A DNA stretch of 58,089 nucleotides. Origin: UBA6115 sp964346355. GTDB lineage: Bacteria; Bacillota; Clostridia; Christensenellales; Aristaeellaceae. A program made the position numbers and the translations under genes. The stretch covers positions 1 through 58,089 of the forward strand of contig CAYFUH010000009.1 of assembly GCA_964346355.1 (NCBI GenBank). Reading direction: 5' to 3'. Shown piece by piece: positions 26,063 through 32,970 of the stretch (position 1 is its first letter; each line of letters starts with the position of its first letter). The notes beneath the pieces are model-generated. The model saw nothing but the letters and a program-made list of their open reading frames with translations. It made no database searches and was not told where the DNA came from.

Positions 26063-27862
26063 TTATTTTGCCGCCTGCCGATTCAGCAGGGTCACCAGGT
26101 ACAAAAACTCTTCCTTGTAGGGGTCGCCGGTCACGCCGGCATCACCCCGCAGCAGCTGTAGCGCGGCATCATAGCTGGCTGTTCCCTTCCACTCGCTGTC
26201 CCGCAGCAGCATGCCCACCTGGGCGATGGCGGCCGCGAAGCGCAGGTTGCTGGTAGCGGAGAAGGCTTCGCTTTCAATCATGGGGTAGGTGTACAGGGTG
26301 CTCTCCTCCCCGTTCGGCGCCTTGGCGCGGATGGACAAGGTCAGCCATTCATCGCTGGTATTTGTGGCGGTCGGTGTCTGGTATTTGCTGCCCACCTCGC
26401 CAATGTCAAAGGCGCTGTCCGCCCTCACCAATTCAAAGAGCACCGTCAGCCTGTGGCCGCTGCCCAGCTCGCCGCCGTCCTTTTTGTCATCAGCAAAATC
26501 TTCAGCAGCCATCAGACGGTTTTCATAGCCAATCAAGCGGTAGCCCTTGATGTGCCGGGGGTTGAAATCCACCTGCAGCTTCACATCCTTGGCCACCGCG
26601 AAGAAGGTGGCGCCAATCTCCTCCACCAGGGCTTTCCTGGCTTCAAAAATGGTGTCGATATAGCTGTAGTTGCCGTCGCCGTAGTTGGAGATGGCTTCCA
26701 TCTTGTTGTCCTTCAGGTTGCCCTGGCCAAAGCCCAGCACGCTTAGAAAGATGCCGCCCTGCTTTTGTTCCTGGATCAGGCGCACCAGGGCGCCCTCATC
26801 GGTGATGCCCACGTTCAAATCGCCGTCCGTGGCCAGCAGCACGCGGTTGTTGCCGCCTTCCTGATAGTACTTCCTGGCAATCTCGTAGGCGGTGGTGATG
26901 CCGGCAGCGCCCGCGGTAGATCCGCCGGATTCCAGGCTGTTGATGGCCGCCATGATGGTGGTCTTCTCGCTGGCGGGCACGCCTTCCAGCACCACCTCAT
27001 CCCGGGAGGCGTAGGTCACCACGCTGATGGTGTCCTTGGGGCTCAATTCCTCCAGCAGCATCAAAAAGGCGCGCTTGGCCAGGGGCAATTTGTTGGGGGA
27101 TGCCATGCTGCCGCTCACGTCGATGAGGAAAACCAGGTTCTGCGGCGGGCGCGCCTCCTGTTTGATCTCCCTGGCTTGCAGGCCAATTAACAGCAGCTGG
27201 GTTTGCGCATTCCAGGGCGTTTGCATCAGCTCCATGGTGACGCCAAAGGGTTCTTCGCCCCCGGGGCCTTTGTAGTTGTAGCGGAAGTAGTTGAGCATCT
27301 CCTCAATGCGCACGCTGTCCGCGGGCACGTCTTCACCCCGCAGAATCATCGCGCGCACCTGCGCGTAGGAGGCGGTGTCCACATCCGCCGCGAAGGTGGA
27401 CAGGGGGGAGGTCAGCACGGACAGGAAGCGGTTTTCATTGAAGTGGGGGTATTCGGTGGTGTTGAAGAAGTCCTCATAATAGGCCATGATGCCGCCGCTA
27501 TCAACCATCGGCGCGGCCTCCGTGCTCGTGCGCACCAAATCCTCCAGGATGTTCTTGCGCACAGCCTCCTTTGAAAACAGGCGGGTCCTGGTGGCCTCAT
27601 CCAGGATGCCGCTTTGGGACAGCCCGTTGTTTCGCTGGAAAGCAATGAGGGCAGCCTCCGTCGCCTCATCAAACTGGCCATCTACTTCACCGGTGTAGTA
27701 GCCCAGTTCAGCAAGGCGCTGCTGCATCTTCCGGACGTCCTCGCCCGTATCGCCTTGTTTAAGGTCCTGGGTCTGGGCCGCTGCGATGCCGGGCAGCACG
27801 ATGCTGATGGTCAATATCAGCGCCAACAGAATGGTGATGCTTTTTTTCAATCCATGTTTCAT
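26063..27862 (-). CDS. Secreted VWA protein with peptidoglycan-binding domain (YfbK-like)
   Basis: 599 residues from ATG 27862, with AGGAGG eight bases upstream. Signal peptide 1-29 (ILLALILTISIVLPGIAAA). Residues 33-95: PG_binding_1 domain (QGDTGEDVRKMQQRLAELG, then FDEATEAALIAFQRNNGL). Then a YfbK-type N-terminal region (FAADVDTASYAQVR) and a VWA domain from about 240 with an intact MIDAS: Asp248, Ser250, Ser252 in DVSGSMAS, Thr316 in GGSTAG and the later TDGD. The C-terminus matches DUF3520. It probably binds the cell wall and holds a protein partner through Mg2+. The cargo is unknown. Confidence 0.9.
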   Translation of the reverse strand: MKHGLKKSITILLALILTISIVLPGIAAAQTQDLKQGDTGEDVRKMQQRLAELGYYTGEVDGQFDEATEAALIAFQRNNGLSQSGILDEATRTRLFSKEAVRKNILEDLVRTSTEAAPMVDSGGIMAYYEDFFNTTEYPHFNENRFLSVLTSPLSTFAADVDTASYAQVRAMILRGEDVPADSVRIEEMLNYFRYNYKGPGGEEPFGVTMELMQTPWNAQTQLLLIGLQAREIKQEARPPQNLVFLIDVSGSMASPNKLPLAKRAFLMLLEELSPKDTISVVTYASRDEVVLEGVPASEKTTIMAAINSLESGGSTAGAAGITTAYEIARKYYQEGGNNRVLLATDGDLNVGITDEGALVRLIQEQKQGGIFLSVLGFGQGNLKDNKMEAISNYGDGNYSYIDTIFEARKALVEEIGATFFAVAKDVKLQVDFNPRHIKGYRLIGYENRLMAAEDFADDKKDGGELGSGHRLTVLFELVRADSAFDIGEVGSKYQTPTATNTSDEWLTLSIRAKAPNGEESTLYTYPMIESEAFSATSNLRFAAAIAQVGMLLRDSEWKGTASYDAALQLLRGDAGVTGDPYKEEFLYLVTLLNRQAAK

Positions 27863-27929
27863 GGGATGGTCCTCCTTTGCGTGGTACCATTTAGACGCAA
27901 AGGAGATAAAAATAGTTCCCGCAAAAAAA

Positions 27930-29147
27930 TCAGAAGTGAGGTGCCATGACTTTCGCTGCCTCCCAGGGCAGGCTGTCATCCGCCGCGCCCCGCACAAACT
28001 CCGGCCGGCCGCCGCCCTTGGCGCCGGTGGACTTGATGAAGTCGTTCAGGTTGATGTCCACATCATCCGACCGCGCAAACAGCAGGTTGTAGCGCCCCTG
28101 CGCCGGCACGCACAGCAGGGCGATGACGCGGCTTTCTGCCACCAGTTCTTTCGCCACCGCTTCCATGGCGGGCTGGTCTTTTTCCGCCAGCTCTGCCATG
28201 ACCACACGCCGGCCATCCGCAAGCACCAGGGCATCCGCCAGCAAGGCGGGCACCTTGGCAAGCGATTCTTTTCTCAGCAGGGCGCCCAGTTCGCGCCGGG
28301 TATCGGCTGCCTGCTTCAACACCTCGGCCAAGCGATGGGGCAGCTCCTCCTCCTTGACGCTCAATTGGCTGGCCGCCTGGCTGGCGGCGGTGTAGCACAG
28401 CGCGTAATGCCGAACTGCGCGCAGGCCGCACAGGAAGAACAGGCGCAGCTTGCCGCGCGCGGGCTGGGCATACAGGATTTTAACCAGCCCCACCTGGGAC
28501 GCGCGGGAGAGGTGGGTGCCGCCGCAGGCCACCATCTCAAACCCGCCGATGTCACACACGCGGATGTTGTCCTCCACCGTTGGGTCCTTGCGTAGGGGAA
28601 GGGCACGCAGCGCATCCTTTTTTGGGAAATAGCAGCGGATCATGCCGTCCTCCGCAATTTTCTGGTTGGCCAGGGTCTCAATCTCGCCCAGGGTTTTGTC
28701 ATCCAGCCTGGTTTTTTGATCGGGCAGGCTGATGTCAATGGTGCACACCTCCTGCCCGATGTGCAGCCCATGGGTAAAGCCGCCTGTGAGCCGGTATACG
28801 CAGTTGGCGATGATGTGCTCGCCCGTGTGCTGCTGCATGTGGTCAAAGCGGCGCGGCCAGTCGATCTCTCCTTCCACCACCTCGCCTGCTTCCGGCAGCC
28901 TGCTCCCTTCTGCAAGCGCTATTTTATGCCAGATGACGCCGGTTTCATCCACCTGCACATCAAGCACGGCCGCCGCCTGCCCCGCGTAGCACAGCGTGCC
29001 CGTGTCATAGGGCTGGCCGCCGCCCTCCGGGTAAAACAGGGTGCGCTCCAGCGCAAGCCAAGCCGCGCCCTCCCGGGTTTCTATTTTTACCGCCTTTGCG
29101 TCAAAAGCGGTTTGAAAGGCATCCTCAAAATACAATTTTTGGGTCAT
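27930..29147 (-). CDS. alaX: Alanyl-tRNA editing hydrolase, long form (AlaX-L)
   Basis: Stand-alone proofreading enzyme that frees Ser or Gly wrongly attached to tRNA-Ala. 405 residues. The N-terminus resembles the AlaRS editing region (RTLFYPEGGGQPYDTG). The zinc site is His107 and His111 (QHTGEH) with Cys208 and His212 (CGGTH). A C-terminal DHHA1-like region (about 270-405, ending GAKGGGRPEFVRGA) classes it as AlaX-L rather than the short types. GAAGGAG is found before the ATG. Own promoter, divergent from ireB. Confidence 0.93.
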   Translation of the reverse strand: MTQKLYFEDAFQTAFDAKAVKIETREGAAWLALERTLFYPEGGGQPYDTGTLCYAGQAAAVLDVQVDETGVIWHKIALAEGSRLPEAGEVVEGEIDWPRRFDHMQQHTGEHIIANCVYRLTGGFTHGLHIGQEVCTIDISLPDQKTRLDDKTLGEIETLANQKIAEDGMIRCYFPKKDALRALPLRKDPTVEDNIRVCDIGGFEMVACGGTHLSRASQVGLVKILYAQPARGKLRLFFLCGLRAVRHYALCYTAASQAASQLSVKEEELPHRLAEVLKQAADTRRELGALLRKESLAKVPALLADALVLADGRRVVMAELAEKDQPAMEAVAKELVAESRVIALLCVPAQGRYNLLFARSDDVDINLNDFIKSTGAKGGGRPEFVRGAADDSLPWEAAKVMAPHF

Positions 29148-29175
29148 TTCTGCACTCCTTCATTTGACTTCCTCA

Positions 29176-29203
29176 AGTATACCATTCTTTGTGAGGTCGT
29201 GAA
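29176..29203 (-). promoter_or_regulatory. Sigma-A promoter of alaX
   Basis: Minus strand TTCACG (29198-29203), 16 bp, TATACT (29176-29181). Confidence 0.55.
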
Positions 29204-29248
29204 CTTGCAAAACCGGGTAAATTGGGTGTGGGAACTTGTTGATTTATC

Positions 29249-29276
29249 TTGATGTTTTGACCAGTTGCTGTATAAT
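29249..29276 (+). promoter_or_regulatory. Sigma-A promoter of the ireB operon
   Basis: TTGATG (29249-29254), 16 bp, consensus TATAAT (29271-29276), 19 bases before the ireB ATG. Confidence 0.65.
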
Positions 29277-29295
29277 AAAGCAAGGAGGGCTGCTT

Positions 29296-29562
29296 ATGAC
29301 GCAAAATTTTGGCACCACCAAACTAACCCCCATCCGGGATGACAACCGCGCCGCGGCCAGCATCCTGCAGCATGTCTTTGCGGCCTTGACCGCCAAGGGC
29401 TATGATCCGGTCGCGCAATTAACCGGCTTTGTTTTGACGGGTGACCCCACCTACATCACCAGCCACGACAACGCCCGCAGCATGATCTGCCGCCTGGAGC
29501 GGGACGAAATTCTGGAGGAGTTGGTGCGCTCCTACTTCCGGGTGGACCCAACCCAGTATTGA
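29296..29562 (+). CDS. ireB: IreB family regulatory phosphoprotein
   Basis: 88 residues, DUF965/UPF0297 family. In Enterococcus, IreB is phosphorylated by the PASTA kinase IreK and affects cephalosporin tolerance; in other Bacillota the role is less clear. Conserved stretches visible: LQHVFAALTAKGYDPVAQL, VLTGDPTYITSHDNAR (the Thr-rich phosphorylation region near the middle) and the final LVRSYFRVDP. ATG 29296 follows AAGGAGG. First of the conserved trio ireB-ruvX-DUF1292, and its TGA overlaps the ruvX start. Confidence 0.94.
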   Translation: MTQNFGTTKLTPIRDDNRAAASILQHVFAALTAKGYDPVAQLTGFVLTGDPTYITSHDNARSMICRLERDEILEELVRSYFRVDPTQY

Positions 29563-29975
29563 GCCGCTATGTGGGGCTGGACTACGGCAACGCGCGCATC
29601 GGCGTCGCGGTTTGTGATGAGTCCAGCCAGTTCGCGCGCCCGCACGGCGTGATACACCACAGCGGCTGGGGGCCCACCGCCCGCGCGGTTGTGCAAACCA
29701 TGCGGGATGTTCAGGCCGATGCCGTCGTGCTGGGCCTGCCCTACACCATGGCGGGCGAACTGGGCGACCAGGCGCAGGAAGTGCTGGGTTTTGCAGAGGT
29801 TTTAAAGGCGCAGGGCGTTTCAGTGATCCTGCAGGATGAGCGCCTCAGCAGCTTTGAGGCAGAGGAACGCTTAAAGGCACGCGGCAAGAGCATCGCGCAA
29901 GCCAAAGCCCTGGTGGATCAGGAGGCAGCCGCCATCATCCTGCAAACCTGGCTGGACGAAAACCGGGTAAACTGA
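29559..29975 (+). CDS. ruvX: RuvX/YqgF RNase H-fold resolvase-like protein
   Basis: 138 residues, the usual length for YqgF. It belongs to the RNase-H-like family tied to 16S rRNA 5'-end processing and proposed as a Holliday junction resolvase. First catalytic Asp in YVGLDYGNARIG, then VLGLPYTMAGE, the Glu-bearing LQDERLSSFEAEERL and a final Asp in ALVDQEAAAIIL. Starts at TTG 29559 in the overlap TTGA with the ireB stop; no ATG exists in the frame, so translation is coupled. Confidence 0.93.
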   Translation: MSRYVGLDYGNARIGVAVCDESSQFARPHGVIHHSGWGPTARAVVQTMRDVQADAVVLGLPYTMAGELGDQAQEVLGFAEVLKAQGVSVILQDERLSSFEAEERLKARGKSIAQAKALVDQEAAAIILQTWLDENRVN

Positions 29976-30031
29976 TAACGAGGATGTTCCCAGGACGGAA
30001 AGCCGTCTATTTTTAACAGGAGGACCACATC

Positions 30032-30373
30032 ATGGCAAATGACAAACACGAACACGAACACGAGGACATGCTGGAAGAGGAATGGGAGACCAACATCGTG
30101 GAGTTGACCGACGAGGACGGCGAAACCACCGAGTTTGAGTACCTGACCACCATTGAATACGAGGACAACCGCTATGTCATCCTGCTTGCCCCCCAGGAGG
30201 AGGAGAACGAGGAGGAAGGCGAGGTCGTCATCCTGCGCATCCAACCCGACGAAAACGGCGAGGACACCTATGTCAGCTGCGACAACGAGGAGATCGAGCA
30301 GGAAGTGTTCGAACTGTTCATGGACGAGCTGGCCGAGGAAGAGGACAGCGAGCTGTTTGAGGAAGACAAATAA
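30032..30373 (+). CDS. DUF1292 (YrzB-like) acidic protein
   Basis: 113 residues, strongly acidic. The core VELTDEDGETTEFEYLTTIEYE and YVILLAP, then VVILRIQPDENGEDTYVS, are the DUF1292 strands. N- and C-terminal His/Glu-rich arms flank them. Function unknown, but the gene follows ruvX in most Bacillota. AGGAGGACC lies before the ATG. A terminator follows the stop. Confidence 0.93.
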   Translation: MANDKHEHEHEDMLEEEWETNIVELTDEDGETTEFEYLTTIEYEDNRYVILLAPQEEENEEEGEVVILRIQPDENGEDTYVSCDNEEIEQEVFELFMDELAEEEDSELFEEDK

Positions 30374-30392
30374 TCCAACCGGATTGATCAGG

Positions 30393-30418
30393 ACCGCGGC
30401 ACCCACCGCGGTTTTTTG
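30393..30418 (+). terminator. Terminator of ireB-ruvX-DUF1292
   Basis: ACCGCGG, 6-nt loop, CCGCGGT, then TTTTT. Confidence 0.88.
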
Positions 30419-30446
30419 TTTGGAAAAACAAAAGATTTTTGTAAAA

Positions 30447-30476
30447 TGAATAATCATGATGACTTCCTGCGTCTAA
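30447..30476 (+). promoter_or_regulatory. Candidate ECF-type promoter in front of the ECF sigma gene
   Basis: TGAATA (30447-30452), 17-bp spacer, CGTCTAA (30470-30476). This resembles the TGAAAC...CGTC form used by Bacillus ECF sigma factors. It lies directly upstream of the sigma gene, the usual place for autoregulation. A transcript from here would carry the strong ribosome site at 30484-30493 and supports GTG 30497 as the start. Confidence 0.5.
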
Positions 30477-30496
30477 GGGGTGAAAGGGAGGAGCAG

Positions 30497-31009
30497 GTGG
30501 AGCGATCAAGCCAGGTGATGGAAGCGGAACTGCAGCGTTTGATGCAGGAGCATGGCGCGTATTTGAAACGCCTGTGTTTCCTGTACTTAAAGGACGAGGC
30601 CACAGCCGAGGACGCGGTGTCTGAAACCTTCCTCAAGGTCTACCGCGCGCTGCCGGACTTTCGGGGTGAATCCAGCGAGAAGACCTGGGTCTCCCGCATC
30701 GCCATCAACACCTGCCGGGATTTCCGCCGCGCGGCCTGGTACAAATTGGTGGATTTGAACACCGCGCTGGAACGCATCCCCTCAAAGCAGGATGAACCGG
30801 CGGTGGATGATGACACTGTGATGAAAGCCGTCATGGCCCTGCCCCGCAAGTACAAGGAGCCCGTGCTGCTGCGGTATTACCAAAATCTCTCCTTAAAGGA
30901 GGTGGGTGAGGCCTTGAACCTCAGCGTCTCCACCACCTCCACCCGGCTCACCCGTGCCCGCGACCTGCTTAAAACCAAGCTGAAAGGATGGTACTTCAAT
31001 GAAGAATGA
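30497..31009 (+). CDS. ECF-type RNA polymerase sigma factor
   Basis: 170 residues from GTG 30497, chosen because AAAGGGAGGAG precedes it; the frame is open from 30416 and MNNHDDF at 30446 has no site. Region 2: YLKRLCFLYLKDEATAEDAV and SETFLKVYRALPDF, with KTWVSRIAINTCRDFRR as regions 2.3-2.4. Region 4: ALPRKYKEPVLLRYYQ, then the helix-turn-helix LSLKEVGEALNLSVSTTSTRLTRAR. It overlaps the membrane protein gene at 30999 by 11 bases, the usual layout of a sigma factor with its membrane regulator. Confidence 0.92.
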   Translation: MERSSQVMEAELQRLMQEHGAYLKRLCFLYLKDEATAEDAVSETFLKVYRALPDFRGESSEKTWVSRIAINTCRDFRRAAWYKLVDLNTALERIPSKQDEPAVDDDTVMKAVMALPRKYKEPVLLRYYQNLSLKEVGEALNLSVSTTSTRLTRARDLLKTKLKGWYFNEE

Positions 31010-32860
31010 ACCGTTTGACACCATTGTGAACCGCCGCCTTTCAGGGATGCAGTTTGAAGGCGCGGACCAGGTGATTGCGGCTTTGCAAAAACAGGATACA
31101 CCGCGCATGCCTGCCACCCACCGGCGCTTCCGCCTGGCCATTGTGCTGGCCATCCTGCTGACCCTCCTCATCGGCACGGCGCTGGCGCTGGGTTTGCGCT
31201 ACACGGCGGGTTATTCCGCGCGCAAGGCGGCAGACGCCGCGCTGGTAAAAACATACGGCTTTGAGCAGGAGACCATCGGCCTGTTCTGGGTGCGGGAGAA
31301 ACCGCAGGAGAACGGCATCCTCTTTACCTACACGCCGCACATGACGCCCCAAAAAAGCGGGGAATACCAGGTGCTGCTTGGGAAGGACGGCAAGGCGGCG
31401 GCCACCTGGTCGCTGGATGGGCAGGATCCAAAACAGTATGAAAGCGGCAGCCTGGAGGACCCCATCTGGGGCGCCAAGCAGATGAACACCTATTTGAAGC
31501 TCAAGAACGCCTACTACGGCAAGGCGGCCCAGTTTGATTGGGAGAACGTATCCCGGTGGACCCTGGCGCAGCGCGCGGAGGTCTTTGGCCTGCTGCAGCA
31601 GATGCAGCTGGCCTATGGCGAGACCTCTTCTTATAAGGACATCGTGCCGGATGGGGACGACATCCAGCCCGAGGAGGCCATACCGCTGGTTAAAGAGCAC
31701 CTGAAAAAAACTACGGCCTGCCAGACAGCCATTTTGACGCCTTTACATCCAGCCTGGTGTTCCAGGAAAGCCTGGAGGATCACATCCGGCGCTATCACAT
31801 CCAGTTCCGCAACGCGGCAGCACGCGATAACCACCATCTGCCCGGCGCGGAAGTGTTCTCCGCCACCCTTCAGTCGCCTGAAGGAGCATTTGAAAAGACC
31901 AGCTGGTATTTGTCCGACACAGAAAAGCGCCGCTTGCCGGCGGGGGATTTGACAGCCTACCGCCAGGCTGTGACGGAGTACATGCAAAGCGGTGCCTTTG
32001 AGTTATTGAGCGCCGCGGACAAGGGCAGGCTGGCGCAGCGCATGGTCAAGGCCGGCTTGGTGGATTTGCTTAAGGACACCAGCTACATCATCCCGGGACC
32101 CGGCATGCTGGATGAAAAGGAGGCAGTGCGCCTGGCGCAGGACGCGCTGAGGGAGCGCTACGGCCTCACCCCGGACACGCTTACGCTCTTTGATCATTCA
32201 GCAAGCCTGCTCAAGCAGGACAAGCAGGTGGTCTGGCAGGTTGTCTATGTGGGGCGCAGTGTGCTGCTTTGGAGTGAGAGCGAAAAACCGCCCATTGGGG
32301 AGTACACCGTGACCATGCAGGCCAAAACCGGGGAGCCTGTCACAGTGAATTGGAGCCTGGACGGCATGGAAACCGGAAGGTTTACCAAAGAAACCTGGGG
32401 GCAGGCCAAGGCCTACGACGCCAGTGTGCTGCCCTATTTCAAGGCGCTGATGGAGGCGGTGGCGCCCATCCTGCATAAATATGGCCCGGGCGACTGGTAC
32501 GACATGGGCGTTGTGGACCAGGCAGCCTATGACCAGCTCTACCGCGACAACGGCTTTTCCAAGGAGCGCTACCCGCACGATCTGCCCGGCCCGGATGATT
32601 TGACGGAGGAGGCAGCCCGCGCCCTGGCCTTCAGCGCCCTGCGGGAGGAATTGCAGCTCTCAGAGCAGATTTTGAAGGAGTTGAATCCCGTTTATGCCTA
32701 TTTCCTGCGCTATGCCACCTATGCCCAGGCCAGCCCTGACAGGCCGGTTTGGTCCTTCCGGCTCCATCACCGGGAAGGCATCTATGTGGTCGACCTCAGC
32801 GCGCAAAACGGCGAACTCATCGTTGTTGAGTACGAGCCGGCAGCAGCTGGAAATGGATAA
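30999..32860 (+). CDS. Membrane-anchored sigma-factor partner with large outer domain, reading frame broken at A7
   Basis: Begins inside the sigma gene at ATG 30999. Cytoplasmic residues 1-44, one membrane helix at about 45-67 (LAIVLAILLTLLIGTALALG), then an outer domain. At 31704-31710 a run of seven A shifts the frame: the first frame runs on to an unrelated stop at 31952, while homologous-looking sequence continues in the -1 frame (from KNYGLPDSHFDAF on) to 32860. Joined, it gives about 620 residues. The outer domain holds two similar blocks (GEYQVLLGK...TWSLDG and GEYTVTMQA...NWSLDG), a duplication. Likely an anti-sigma factor or sensor. The shift could be real, programmed slippage or an assembly error. 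Confidence 0.75.
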
Positions 32861-32970
32861 TATCTTGATCTGAAACAATCCCCATTTGATTTTCATACCC
32901 GCACGGCGGCTTGCATGCAGCCAGGCTGTGTTTGGTGATGAAATAAATACAGATACTGGAGGACATCATC

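Noticed and set aside
30999..31952. Treating the two halves of the sigma partner as two separate genes
   Set aside because: The second half has no ribosome site or start at its beginning, and the two frames join smoothly with a single-base shift at A7.
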